A stretch of 64,000 bases of DNA. Source: Flavobacterium hankyongi. GTDB taxonomy: Bacteria > Bacteroidota > Bacteroidia > Flavobacteriales > Flavobacteriaceae. The DNA lies in assembly GCF_036840915.1 (NCBI RefSeq), contig NZ_CP085725.1, forward strand, positions 3,401,872 through 3,465,871, read 5' to 3'. Every line of letters begins with the position of its first letter. Position 1 is the stretch's first letter. A program made the translations under genes and the position numbers. The notes under the pieces are model-generated. The model worked only from the letters and a program-made list of their open reading frames with translations, ran no database searches and was not told the origin of the DNA. Of the stretch, positions 8,900 through 17,347 are shown in pieces.

Positions 8900-9664
8900 T
8901 TAGTTGAGAATTTCTGTGAAGAATTGTTTCATAGCTTCCCATGATCTTTTAGCTGCTTTCTCATTGTACGCAGTTCCTTTGCTTTTATCATTCCCAGCGT
9001 CTTTGTGTGTAAAAGAATGAACAGCATCAGCATAATAAATCATTTGCCAGTCTGCTTTTGCTTTATTCATTTCATCTTGGAATGCTTTTATTTCTGCTTC
9101 TGGAACAAAAAAATCATCAGCACCATGTAAAACTAAAACTTTAGGTTTGATGGGTTCAATATTTCTAGTGGCATCTCTTCCCAATCCACCATGAAAAGAA
9201 ACGATTCCTTGTACTTTCATATTAGAACGTGCGGCTTCGATGGCTCCTGAACCTCCAAAGCAATATCCAATTACCGCAATCTTATCAGGATTGGCTCCAG
9301 CTTTTATTAATTGGTCTAGTGCTAATTGAATTCTTTTTTGATACTCCTGATAATTCTTTTTAAAGTATCCAGCAATTTGTCCAGCTTCTTTTGTGTTTTG
9401 AGGTCTTTTGTCTACTCCATAAATATCAGCCACAAATGTGATATAGCCTAGTTTTGCTAATTCGGTGGCATTTTCTTTAGCATTATTTTCAATACCCATC
9501 CAAGCGGGAAGTAATAAAACGCCAGCTTTATTTTTTAATTCTTTTTTTGGTTGAGCCAAAAGACCTTCCAGTTTTTGTTCACCATCAGAATAAGCAATGG
9601 GTTTTAGTTGCGCTTCGATAGTTAATGTAAACATAAATATTAGAGCTGTAATTAAAGTTTTCAT
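8900..9664 (-). CDS. Exported dienelactone hydrolase family protein
   Basis: A 254-residue alpha/beta hydrolase with a signal peptide (residues 1-18), placing it in the periplasm. The nucleophile elbow is G-Y-C-F-G-G, so the catalytic residue is Cys as in dienelactone hydrolases. The Asp lies in H-G-A-D-D-F-F-V and the His in D-A-V-H-S-F-T. Other markers are the N-terminal G-V-L-L-L-P-A-W and V-A-D-I-Y-G. The natural substrate is unknown; members cleave various esters and lactones. It is convergent with the acyltransferase and stands alone. Confidence 0.88.
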   Translation of the reverse strand: MKTLITALIFMFTLTIEAQLKPIAYSDGEQKLEGLLAQPKKELKNKAGVLLLPAWMGIENNAKENATELAKLGYITFVADIYGVDKRPQNTKEAGQIAGYFKKNYQEYQKRIQLALDQLIKAGANPDKIAVIGYCFGGSGAIEAARSNMKVQGIVSFHGGLGRDATRNIEPIKPKVLVLHGADDFFVPEAEIKAFQDEMNKAKADWQMIYYADAVHSFTHKDAGNDKSKGTAYNEKAAKRSWEAMKQFFTEILN

Positions 9665-9727
9665 AGTTCAAAATTTGATTTCTAAAATTACAGTTTTGCC
9701 AATAAAAAAATGTGAAGAAAATCTTAA

Positions 9728-10507
9728 TTATTTAAATAGAAATTTTCCTTTGACAGCGTCAAAAACAATATCTTCATCTTCAAACAAAGCATTGAAAACT
9801 TCCATTTCAATCAGTTTGCAAGGATCGTCCTGAATGATATTGTTTTTAGTCATGACAATCATTTCATCACTCAATTGTATTGCTAAATCAATATCATGTG
9901 TAGAGAAAAGAATGCATTTATTCATTGTTGCCGATAATCTCTTTAATAATTTAAATAACGATACTTTATGGTGTAAATCTAAATGAGTAGTAGGTTCGTC
10001 TAAAATGATTAGTGGTGTGTCTTGTGCAAGAGCCCTTGCTATCAAAACGTTTTGTAGTTGCCCGTCACTTATTTCGTAATGTTTTTTACTGATAAGATGA
10101 GAAATTTGGGTCAACTCAATGGCTTGATTAATTTTTTCTTTATCAGTTTTAGTTAAAGTGCCAATCCAGTTGGTGTATGGTTGCCTGCCTAAAGCAATAA
10201 GTTCATAAACTGTTAAGTTGCTTGAGGGAAGTTTCTCGGTTAATACGACACTGAGGTTTTGTGCCAATTCTAATGGTTCATAATTTGAAATTTCTTTATC
10301 CTTGAGAAAAACTTTCCCTTTAAGGGGTTTTTGAATACCAGTAATGGTACGCAATAAAGTCGATTTTCCAATACCATTTGCTCCAATTAAGGCAATAAGT
10401 TTTCCAGTGTTAAATTCAAGATTTAAATTTTGGCAAATAATCGTTTCTCCAGCTTTGGAAGTGTAACCAGTAGTTAGGTTTTCGGTATGTAGAATTATTT
10501 CTTTCAT
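9728..10507 (-). CDS. btuD: ABC importer ATPase, BtuD/FecE type
   Basis: A 259-residue ATPase for a type II importer. Walker A is G-A-N-G-I-G-K-S-T, Walker B L-I-I-L-D-E-P-T, and the switch His is in F-S-T-H-D. The signature motif reads I-S-D-G-Q-L-Q rather than the usual L-S-G-G-Q. It is third in a three-gene unit with the FecCD-type permease (18-base gap) and the binding lipoprotein. Iron-siderophore and cobalamin importers cannot be separated by sequence alone; the neighbouring B12 salvage operon and B12 receptor favour cobalamin. The symbol is therefore tentative. Confidence 0.8.
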   Translation of the reverse strand: MKEIILHTENLTTGYTSKAGETIICQNLNLEFNTGKLIALIGANGIGKSTLLRTITGIQKPLKGKVFLKDKEISNYEPLELAQNLSVVLTEKLPSSNLTVYELIALGRQPYTNWIGTLTKTDKEKINQAIELTQISHLISKKHYEISDGQLQNVLIARALAQDTPLIILDEPTTHLDLHHKVSLFKLLKRLSATMNKCILFSTHDIDLAIQLSDEMIVMTKNNIIQDDPCKLIEMEVFNALFEDEDIVFDAVKGKFLFK

Positions 10508-10525
10508 GAGATATTTACCATTATC

Positions 10526-11557
10526 CTAATTCATCATTTTACGTTTTCGTACCAAAAGCCAAACTACAACAGGCGCTCCAATTAAAGAAGTGATTGCATT
10601 GATGGGTAGAGTTATTTCCATTCCTGGCATTTGTGAAACCACATCGCAAATTAGCATTACTGATGCGCCTAATAAGAGTGTACTCCAATACAAAACCGAA
10701 TGATTGCTGGTTTGAAACAATAATTTAGCAATATGAGGTATTGCTAATCCAATAAAAGCTATTGGACCTGCAAAAGCGGTAATGCTTCCCGTTAAAATGC
10801 TGGTGGTAAATAAAATGATTAGCCTTGTTCTTTTGTAATTAAGCCCCAAACTTCTTGCGTAATTTTCACCTAAAAGCAAGGTGTTTAAAGGCTTTACATT
10901 AACTAGACCCAATAAAAGCCCTATTGACACACATATCGATAATAAAATTATTGACATCCAAGATAAATTCCCTAGATTTCCCATAGACCAAAAAGCGAAT
11001 TTTTGCAATTGTTCTGCAGTACTGAAGTAAGTAAGGATATTTACAAAAGCATTGGTAAAACTACTAAACATTAATCCTACAATCAGTATCGCCATAGTGT
11101 CGCGTAGTTTTTGTGAAACCAATAAAACAGCAATTAGAACCACAAAACTTCCAAAAGTAGAAGCTAATACTAAACCGTAAGGTGATAAAAATATTGAACT
11201 CAAAAAAGGAGGCAATAATCCAGCTCCCAATATTACAAAGGCAACGCTTAAACTTGCTCCTGAACTTAAACCCAAAACATCAGGCCCTGCCAATGGATTT
11301 CGAAATAAGGTCTGCATTAGTAAACCACTTATCGAAAGTCCCATACCAACTAAGATAGCTGTAATGGCTTTGGGTAATCTATAATTAATTATGATGTATT
11401 CCCAAGTGGATTTACTGGCTTCCCCGCCGGTTAAACTGTTGATTACTTCCTTGAATGGTATGGTTACTGAACCAAAACTGATGTTTATCAGTAAAAGTAA
11501 CATCAATGCTAGTCCCAGTAGGATGAATAAGATGGTATTTCGTTTCTGGTTAGCCAA
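10526..11557 (-). CDS. btuC: ABC importer permease, BtuC/FecCD type
   Basis: A 343-residue membrane protein with roughly ten helices of the FecCD family. Motifs include Y-R-L-P-K-A-I-T-A-I-L-V-G, then G-L-L-M-Q-T-L-F-R-N-P-L-A-G-P-D-V-L-G and the ATPase-contact loop L-L-G-E-N-Y-A-R-S-L-G. Two copies form the pore of vitamin B12 or siderophore importers in the inner membrane. The gene starts one base after the binding-protein stop. Cobalamin is the likely cargo from context. Confidence 0.82.
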   Translation of the reverse strand: MANQKRNTILFILLGLALMLLLLINISFGSVTIPFKEVINSLTGGEASKSTWEYIIINYRLPKAITAILVGMGLSISGLLMQTLFRNPLAGPDVLGLSSGASLSVAFVILGAGLLPPFLSSIFLSPYGLVLASTFGSFVVLIAVLLVSQKLRDTMAILIVGLMFSSFTNAFVNILTYFSTAEQLQKFAFWSMGNLGNLSWMSIILLSICVSIGLLLGLVNVKPLNTLLLGENYARSLGLNYKRTRLIILFTTSILTGSITAFAGPIAFIGLAIPHIAKLLFQTSNHSVLYWSTLLLGASVMLICDVVSQMPGMEITLPINAITSLIGAPVVVWLLVRKRKMMN

Positions 11558-11558
11558 T

Positions 11559-12701
11559 TTATTTCAGTTTTTCTGCAAATGTTAACTTGTAATCCGGCAA
11601 TAATTCAGGATGGAAAATTTTGATAAAGTCTTTTAAGACCAAATCAGGACGGCTTGGTCCCAGTTCGTAATAAACAGTTCCACCTGTAGCTCCCAATTTA
11701 CTTTCGAAAGTATATACATTTCTTTTTGTGAAAGCATTAAACTGACTGTAATGCGGGTTACTTGCAGATAATTCGTCCAGTGTTTTAAATGTACCAGCAG
11801 CAATCCATATATCGGCCATTTTAGCTTTTTCCAATACCTTTTCAAAAGTTAATGCCAAACTTCCCGTACCTTCCACATCTGCCCATAGGTAATTTGCTTT
11901 GGCATCTTTCAGAAATTGAGCTACCCAGCTGTTGCCTTTGGCTACAAACCATTGTTTTTGGTACATATTACCGTAAAGAACCGTAGCTTTTGCCTCTTTA
12001 TTTTTTACCGAAACGAGTGCATCGTTGTATTCTTTTACAATATTGTCAAATAAGACATCTGCTTCTTTTTCTTTTCCGAACAATGCCGCATACAATTTAA
12101 TCCATTCTGCTTTTCCAAGTGGAGATTGTTCCATCCAGTCGCCTTGAATCATAACTTTCAGCCCACTTTTTTCAAGGTTTTTGATCATCGGATTGTTGTT
12201 GTCCACACCGAAAGTTACAATCAGTTCAGGAGAAAGTTCGATTAGTTTCTCCATGTTGAGACGTTCATTCTGACCTACGTTTTTTATGATACCTTTATCT
12301 ATAAGCGTCCTAGTTTTTTCCGAAGAAATATAATTGGTATGCGGGAAGCCCACCAATTTGTTTTCCACACCCAGCATTTCAAGGAAAGGCACATTGGTTG
12401 TGGAAGTCACCACGATGGATTTCAGGGGAACCGCTACGGTTGTGTATTTTTGAAGGCTGTCCGGAACAATGCCTTTTTCTTCTTTCAGTACATAGGTGAA
12501 GTCCTTGTTGGCTTCCGGCCAAGGATTGGTTACTTTTACAACTGAATATCCTGTGTATTTGTGAATTGAAAGTCCGCTGGCATATTGAATTACTTCTTCT
12601 GAAGTAGTTTTTTTAACAATTTCAGTTTTTTCATTTTTCTTACAACCAATAGCAAATGAAAAAAAAGAAATAAAAAGGGCTTTAAAGAGAGAAGTCTTCA
12701 T
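11559..12701 (-). CDS. btuF: Cobalamin/siderophore-binding lipoprotein, BtuF-like
   Basis: A 380-residue solute-binding protein of the helical-backbone (TroA/BtuF) class. I take the start at 12701 (M-K-T-S-L-F) because a lipoprotein signal follows at once, ending A-I-G-C with the lipidated Cys at residue 20, and because a TACCTTTG promoter element lies just upstream at 12722-12729. The two lobes are joined by a long helix, seen around E-W-I-K-L-Y-A-A-L-F-G-K. Characteristic stretches are L-E-M-L-G-V-E-N-K-L-V-G and E-K-L-I-E-L-S-P-E-L-I-V. It feeds the permease and ATPase downstream and is divergent from the B12 salvage operon, so B12 or cobinamide is the probable ligand. Confidence 0.8.
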   Translation of the reverse strand: MKTSLFKALFISFFSFAIGCKKNEKTEIVKKTTSEEVIQYASGLSIHKYTGYSVVKVTNPWPEANKDFTYVLKEEKGIVPDSLQKYTTVAVPLKSIVVTSTTNVPFLEMLGVENKLVGFPHTNYISSEKTRTLIDKGIIKNVGQNERLNMEKLIELSPELIVTFGVDNNNPMIKNLEKSGLKVMIQGDWMEQSPLGKAEWIKLYAALFGKEKEADVLFDNIVKEYNDALVSVKNKEAKATVLYGNMYQKQWFVAKGNSWVAQFLKDAKANYLWADVEGTGSLALTFEKVLEKAKMADIWIAAGTFKTLDELSASNPHYSQFNAFTKRNVYTFESKLGATGGTVYYELGPSRPDLVLKDFIKIFHPELLPDYKLTFAEKLK

Positions 12702-12721
12702 TAGTTTGTGCTTATTTCCAG

Positions 12722-12729
12722 CAAAGGTA
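12722..12729 (-). promoter_or_regulatory. -7 promoter element for the btuFCD-like operon
   Basis: On the minus strand this reads TACCTTTG, an exact TAnnTTTG match, 20 bases before the chosen start at 12701. It lies inside the longer open frame and so argues against the start at 12779. Confidence 0.55.
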
Positions 12730-12783
12730 AAAGAATTTGCAAAAAAAATCGGATTCTTTTTTATTGCAAAAATTGACAAACAC

Positions 12784-12791
12784 TATCTTTA
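12784..12791 (+). promoter_or_regulatory. Probable -7 element for the B12 salvage operon
   Basis: TATCTTTA is one base off the TAnnTTTG consensus and ends only 4 bases before the ATG at 12796, so the operon mRNA may be leaderless. The 94-base divergent region has no room for a riboswitch. Confidence 0.4.
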
Positions 12792-12795
12792 CCGC

Positions 12796-13158
12796 ATGAA
12801 TACCATACGAGTTAAAAAATGTTCTACCTGTAAAACTGATTTCAATTGCGGAGATACTTTAGATGGTAATAAATGTTGGTGTAATGATTTTCCGCCCATT
12901 TTTTCTCCTTCAGATGTGGTTGATTGTTTGTGTCCAAATTGTTTTAAAGAAGCTTGTTTAGTTAAGATTGATGCTTATGTTGACACCATTACCCCCGAAA
13001 ATGCTTTAGAAAACAGAACTAAAGATTTGCCTAAAGCTGGAAGTTTACAGGAAGGCATAGATTATTATTTAGAAGACGGAAAGTACGTTTTTAAATCATG
13101 GTATCATTTAAAAAGAGGCTACTGCTGCAAGAATGGTTGCAGACATTGCCCATATTAA
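12796..13158 (+). CDS. Cysteine-rich CWC / DUF5522 protein
   Basis: A 120-residue protein that appears to join two small Cys-rich modules. Residues about 8-55 match the CWC type: C-S-T-C, C-G, then C-W-C-N-D-F-P-P and C-L-C-P-N-C. Residues about 80-120 match DUF5522, with Y-Y-L-E-D-G, Y-H-L-K-R-G-Y-C-C and the C-terminal N-G-C-R-H-C-P-Y. With a dozen cysteines it probably binds zinc or an iron-sulfur cluster. The start at 12796 follows a promoter-like TATCTTTA; the longer frame from 12706 runs through promoter DNA. It heads the cobalamin salvage operon, so a link with B12 metabolism is plausible but unproven. Confidence 0.8.
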   Translation: MNTIRVKKCSTCKTDFNCGDTLDGNKCWCNDFPPIFSPSDVVDCLCPNCFKEACLVKIDAYVDTITPENALENRTKDLPKAGSLQEGIDYYLEDGKYVFKSWYHLKRGYCCKNGCRHCPY

Positions 13159-13187
13159 ACACAAAGATTTACTATTAAAAATAAAGA

Positions 13188-13697
13188 ATGATTTATTTAA
13201 TAACAGGAGGTGAGCGCTCTGGAAAAAGTAGTTATGCTCAAGACTTGGCTATGGAACTTTCATTGAATCCAATTTATGTAGCAACAGCTAGAAAGTGGGA
13301 CGGAGATTTCCAGAAAAGAATAGACCGTCATCAGGCAGAAAGAGATGAGAGATGGATTAATATAGAAGAAGAAAAACAGTTAAGTACTATTGATTTTTCA
13401 GGAAAAGTCGCTATTGTGGATTGTGTTACGCTTTGGCTGACCAATTTTTTCGTCGATACCAAAAACGACGTGTCGCTGAGTTTAGAACAGGCAAAAGCCC
13501 AGTTTGATGCTTTGGTGCAACAGCAAAATGCAACGATTATCATAATTACCAATGAAATAGGGATGGGCGTGCATGCTGAAACACATATCGGAAGGAAGTT
13601 TACCGAATTACAAGGTTGGATGAATCAATATCTTGCAAAGAATGCTGATGAAGTTGTATTGATGGTTTCGGGGATACCTGTTAAAATAAAAGGATAA
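13188..13697 (+). CDS. cobU: CobU: cobinamide kinase / cobinamide-phosphate guanylyltransferase
   Basis: A 169-residue bifunctional enzyme of the cobalamin nucleotide-loop pathway. It phosphorylates adenosylcobinamide and then transfers GMP to give adenosylcobinamide-GDP. The P-loop is G-G-E-R-S-G-K-S-S, followed by P-I-Y-V-A-T-A-R and the R-I-D-R-H-Q-A-E-R-D-E-R-W segment, which holds the guanylylated His of the family. The later N-E-I-G-M-G-V-H motif is also typical. It is second in the salvage operon, one base ahead of the Dph6-like gene. Confidence 0.94.
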   Translation: MIYLITGGERSGKSSYAQDLAMELSLNPIYVATARKWDGDFQKRIDRHQAERDERWINIEEEKQLSTIDFSGKVAIVDCVTLWLTNFFVDTKNDVSLSLEQAKAQFDALVQQQNATIIIITNEIGMGVHAETHIGRKFTELQGWMNQYLAKNADEVVLMVSGIPVKIKG

Positions 13698-13698
13698 T

Positions 13699-14346
13699 AT
13701 GAATTTCATGACTTCTTGGAGTGGGGGTAAAGATTCTTGTTATGCAATGATGAAAGCAGTTGCTATAGGTTTAGAACCAAGAGTATTGCTCAACATGATG
13801 AATGAAAACGGTCAGGTTTCACGTTCTCATGGTTTACCATTGTATATCTTGAATCAACAAGCTGCCAAGATGAATTTACCCATTGTAACAATTCCGGCGA
13901 CATGGAGTGACTATGAAGTAAAGTTCGTTGATGCTTTGCGAAAATTGAAGAGTGATTATAATCTAGATGCGGCTGTTTTTGGAGACATTGATTTACAACC
14001 GCACAGAGATTGGGAAGAAAAGGTGTGTAAAGTCGCAGAATTAGAAGCAATTTTACCTTTGTGGAAGGATGATAGAGTGAAATTGGTTAAAGAAATGATT
14101 TCTGAAGGCATTCAGACGATGATAGTTTCCTGTAATACACAAATGGGAGAAAGTTATTTAGGGAAAATCATGACTTTGGAATTGGCCGAAGAATTAGAAA
14201 TGAAAGAAATAGACTCCTGTGGAGAGAATGGTGAATTCCATACCATGGTAATTAACTGTCCATTATTCTCAGAAGCGATTACATTACCAGAATATACTAC
14301 CAAAACCTATAATGACTACTGTTTTGTAGTCTGGGAAATCAATTAA
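13699..14346 (+). CDS. Dph6-like PP-loop ATPase in the B12 operon
   Basis: A 215-residue ATP pyrophosphatase related to diphthine-ammonia ligase (Dph6/COG2102). The PP-loop S-W-S-G-G-K-D-S is at residues 6-13. The C-terminal D-S-C-G-E-N-G-E-F-H-T is the family hallmark. Bacteria have no diphthamide, so the eukaryotic reaction is excluded; adenylation and amidation or thiolation of some other substrate is expected. Genes of this family recur next to cobalamin genes, and here it lies between cobU and the bluB-cobT fusion with gaps of 1 and 9 bases. A role in corrin amidation or B12 remodelling is inference. Confidence 0.82.
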   Translation: MNFMTSWSGGKDSCYAMMKAVAIGLEPRVLLNMMNENGQVSRSHGLPLYILNQQAAKMNLPIVTIPATWSDYEVKFVDALRKLKSDYNLDAAVFGDIDLQPHRDWEEKVCKVAELEAILPLWKDDRVKLVKEMISEGIQTMIVSCNTQMGESYLGKIMTLELAEELEMKEIDSCGENGEFHTMVINCPLFSEAITLPEYTTKTYNDYCFVVWEIN

Positions 14347-14355
14347 GAAGAATGT

Positions 14356-16041
14356 ATGAGTTATTTGGATGATATAATGAAATCCCGACGTGATACACGT
14401 CATTTTTTAAGTGATGAAGTGCCGGAAGCTGTTATGGAAAAAGCATTGCAGGCCGGGCATTGGGCACCATCTGTAGGTTTAACCGATGCAACCAAGTATT
14501 ATATCATCAAATCAACCGCCATAAAACAGGCGGTAAAGAAACTCTTTCAGGAATATGATGAAAAGGCGGCAAACCAGACCGATGATGAGGTACAGAAAGA
14601 GCAATACCAGGCATTGAAACTGGAAGCCATTGAAGAAGCACCGGTAGGAATGGTTATTTGTTATGATCGGTCGGTGCTGAATAATTTCACCATTGGAACG
14701 GTGGGAAGTAATGAAGCGATTAAGTTCAGTGCGGTTTGTGCGGCACAAAATATTTGGTTGTCGTTGACGGAACAAGGATATTCCATGGGATGGGTTTCAA
14801 TTCTTAACTATTATCAGTTTAAAAAACTTATTGGATTACCAGAACATATTGAGCCTTTGGGGTATTTTTGTGTAGGAAAGCCCGCGACCAATTACGATAA
14901 TCAACCGATGCTTCAACAATTGAAATGGAAGCATAAATCTGAGAAACCTTTTGTTAAAGAGATTACAGAAATACATGAAGAGGACTTAGAAAAAGGATTG
15001 GGAGAAAAAGTAATATCTGGAGATAATATTGAGCTTCAAGCAGAATTACAACACAAAATAGACAATAAAACTAAACCAAATGGTGCACTGGGAGTTTTGG
15101 AAACTTTGGCTAAGCAAATTGGTATGGTTTTTCAATCGTTAACACCTGAAATCAAACAGCCAAATATTGTTGTTTTTGCTGCCGATCATGGAATTGCTGC
15201 CCATGGTGTGAGTGCCTATCCGCAAGATGTTACCCGTCAAATGATGACAAATTTTCTGGAAGGAGGAGCTGCTATCAATGTTTTTTGTAAGCAGAACAAC
15301 ATTAATTTATCTATTGTTAATGCGGGAGTTAATTATGATTTTCCGCCTAATGCTAAACTTATTTCTGCATCTATAGATAAAGGGACACAATCTTTCTTGC
15401 ATGGACCAGCTATGACTAAAAGTCAAAAGGAACTTTGCTTTGTAAAAGGAAGTGAAATAGTAGCAGAAATTGCTAAGCAAGGAAGTAATTGTATCGGTTT
15501 TGGAGAAATGGGGATTGGGAATACATCGACAGCTTCGGTTTTGATGAGTATTATTACCGGAATTTCCATTGAAGAATGTGTCGGGAAAGGAACCGGAGTT
15601 GATGAAGAGAAGTTGCGGTTTAAAAGTGAAATTTTGCGGAAAGCCATAGAATCCTATGGAGGATCTGATAATCTTGATGAACGATTGGCTTATTTCGGTG
15701 GTTTTGAAATCCTTGAGATGGCAGGCGGAATGCTTGAAGCGTATCGAAACAATATGCTGATTTTGGTGGACGGTTTCATTTGCAGTGTGGCTTTTCTGAT
15801 TGCTTGTACAAAACAACCGGGAATTATTAAGAATGCGGTATTCAGCCATCAGTCAGCCGAACAGGCACATGCAAAATTATTGGAATATATGAATGCCAAA
15901 GCTGTTTTGCAATTGGATTTGCGATTGGGTGAAGGAACAGGCTGTGCAATTGTAATGCCTATTTTGAATTCAGCGATAGCTTTTTTGAATAAAATGGCAA
16001 GCTTTGAGAGTGCGGGAGTCAGCAATAAAGAAAGATTATAA
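14356..16041 (+). CDS. BluB-CobT fusion: DMB synthase and DMB phosphoribosyltransferase
   Basis: A 561-residue two-domain enzyme. Residues about 1-205 are BluB, the oxygen-dependent flavin-destroying synthase of 5,6-dimethylbenzimidazole: S-R-R-D-T-R-H-F near the start, then H-W-A-P-S-V-G-L-T-D-A and G-W-V-S-I-L. Residues about 225-561 are CobT, which joins the base to ribose phosphate from nicotinate mononucleotide: F-A-A-D-H-G-I-A-A-H-G-V-S-A-Y-P, G-F-G-E-M-G-I-G-N-T-S, G-T-G-V-D-E, and the catalytic Glu about residue 526 in R-L-G-E-G-T-G. Fusion would pass the lower ligand directly from one site to the next. The BluB part is richer in G+C (53 of 120 bases from 14401) than the following part (40 of 120 from 15001). 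Confidence 0.93.
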   Translation: MSYLDDIMKSRRDTRHFLSDEVPEAVMEKALQAGHWAPSVGLTDATKYYIIKSTAIKQAVKKLFQEYDEKAANQTDDEVQKEQYQALKLEAIEEAPVGMVICYDRSVLNNFTIGTVGSNEAIKFSAVCAAQNIWLSLTEQGYSMGWVSILNYYQFKKLIGLPEHIEPLGYFCVGKPATNYDNQPMLQQLKWKHKSEKPFVKEITEIHEEDLEKGLGEKVISGDNIELQAELQHKIDNKTKPNGALGVLETLAKQIGMVFQSLTPEIKQPNIVVFAADHGIAAHGVSAYPQDVTRQMMTNFLEGGAAINVFCKQNNINLSIVNAGVNYDFPPNAKLISASIDKGTQSFLHGPAMTKSQKELCFVKGSEIVAEIAKQGSNCIGFGEMGIGNTSTASVLMSIITGISIEECVGKGTGVDEEKLRFKSEILRKAIESYGGSDNLDERLAYFGGFEILEMAGGMLEAYRNNMLILVDGFICSVAFLIACTKQPGIIKNAVFSHQSAEQAHAKLLEYMNAKAVLQLDLRLGEGTGCAIVMPILNSAIAFLNKMASFESAGVSNKERL

Positions 16042-16042
16042 T

Positions 16043-16840
16043 ATGAAGAAAGAACTAGATATATTTTTTACTGCCTTGATGTTTTATACTCGGATTCCAT
16101 GTCCGAAAAATATTAACCATGACCCTGATTATCTCAACAAAGCTTCTCGTTATTTTCCTTTAGTGGGTTGGATAGTAGGTTTGGTTGCTTTTGGGATCTT
16201 TATTTTGTTCGATTATCTTATTGGATCTGAAATTGCGGTACTACTTTCTATGATTACTTCTATATTGGTTACTGGAGCTTTTCATGAAGATGGTTTTGCT
16301 GATGTTTGTGATGGCTTTGGAGGTGGCTGGACTAAAGAGAAGATACTATTAATTATGAAAGACAGTGCTATTGGGGCTTATGGCGCCATTGGTGTATTTT
16401 TGCTTTTACTTATAAAATTAATGTCTCTTACTGGGCTTCTTAAAATGACTGGAGAATCTAATTTAAACCAGCCTATTATTTATCTTTTACTATTTGTTAC
16501 GGCATACTCCTTGAGTAGATTGGCAGCAGTTTCCATTGTGTTCACTCACGAATATTCCCGTGAAGATGCTACCAGCAAAAGTAAACCCATTGCTAAAAGT
16601 TTTACATGGAGGGAAGTGGTAGGGGCTTTCTTTTTTGGATTAGTTCCATTACTTGTATTGTCGTATTTTCAGTGGCAATTTATTTTGACTTTAATACCTG
16701 TGTTTTTAATACGGATTTATCTCGCCCGTTATTTCCAAAGATGGATTGGCGGTTATACCGGAGATTGTCTTGGTGCCACCCAACAGGTTTGTGAAGTTGT
16801 TTTTTATTTATCGGCTATTGCTATATGGAAGTTTATTTAG
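16043..16840 (+). CDS. cobS: CobS: adenosylcobinamide-GDP ribazoletransferase
   Basis: A 265-residue integral membrane enzyme that joins adenosylcobinamide-GDP to alpha-ribazole phosphate, the last assembly step of the B12 nucleotide loop. Family markers are F-Y-T-R-I-P-C-P near residue 14, G-A-F-H-E-D-G-F-A-D-V-C-D-G-F-G-G-G, M-K-D-S-A-I-G-A-Y-G and the C-terminal G-G-Y-T-G-D-C-L-G-A-T-Q-Q. The start at 16043 (M-K-K-E-L) follows the fusion-gene stop by one base; the longer frame from 16004 would overlap that gene. Its 3' end overlaps cobC by 16 bases. Confidence 0.94.
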   Translation: MKKELDIFFTALMFYTRIPCPKNINHDPDYLNKASRYFPLVGWIVGLVAFGIFILFDYLIGSEIAVLLSMITSILVTGAFHEDGFADVCDGFGGGWTKEKILLIMKDSAIGAYGAIGVFLLLLIKLMSLTGLLKMTGESNLNQPIIYLLLFVTAYSLSRLAAVSIVFTHEYSREDATSKSKPIAKSFTWREVVGAFFFGLVPLLVLSYFQWQFILTLIPVFLIRIYLARYFQRWIGGYTGDCLGATQQVCEVVFYLSAIAIWKFI

Positions 16841-17343
16841 TTCGTCATACAGAAACGGTTTGTCCTAAAGGTGTTTGCTACGGTCAGGCAGATGTTGAAT
16901 TATTAGAGCCTTATTTGCACCAGTTTGAAGAGATAAAAAAACAATTACCTGCGGAAGCATTGTTTTATTCGAGTCCGTTGCAGCGCTGTACTATTTTAGC
17001 GAATTATTTGTCTACTTCCAATTATAATGTTGACAGGCGTTTGATGGAAATGAATTTCGGGAGTTGGGAATTGCAAAATTGGGACGATATTCCTTCGGAA
17101 GAAATAGACCCATGGATGAAAGATTTTGTGAATGTAAATGTTCCTAGTGGAGAATCATTTGTAGAGTTGTACAATAGAGTTCTTTCTTTCATCGAAGAAA
17201 AAAAAGAAGATACTTCTTCTTTAGTAATAGTTACACACGCTGGTGTAATTAGAAGTTTTTTATGCAAACAAATGAGTCTTGATTTGAAAGATGCTTTTTC
17301 TAATAAAGTAGATTTTGGTCAAGTGATTAAAATTATACTTTAA
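16825..17343 (+). CDS. cobC: CobC-type alpha-ribazole phosphatase
   Basis: A 172-residue histidine phosphatase. The catalytic R-H-T motif is at residues 7-9 (V-R-H-T-E-T), and the second His is in V-T-H-A-G-V near residue 138. M-N-F-G-S-W-E and the Y-S-S-P-L-Q-R-C segment are typical of the phosphoglycerate mutase-like fold. Located at the end of the salvage operon and overlapping cobS, it most likely removes phosphate from alpha-ribazole phosphate or from adenosylcobalamin phosphate. The family is broad, so the assignment rests on context. Confidence 0.88.
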   Translation: MEVYLVRHTETVCPKGVCYGQADVELLEPYLHQFEEIKKQLPAEALFYSSPLQRCTILANYLSTSNYNVDRRLMEMNFGSWELQNWDDIPSEEIDPWMKDFVNVNVPSGESFVELYNRVLSFIEEKKEDTSSLVIVTHAGVIRSFLCKQMSLDLKDAFSNKVDFGQVIKIIL

Positions 17344-17347
17344 AATT

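Noticed and set aside
12702..12795. A second cobalamin riboswitch between btuF-like and CWC genes
   Set aside because: Only 94 bases, no B12 box or GCAACTG core, and promoter elements close to both start codons.
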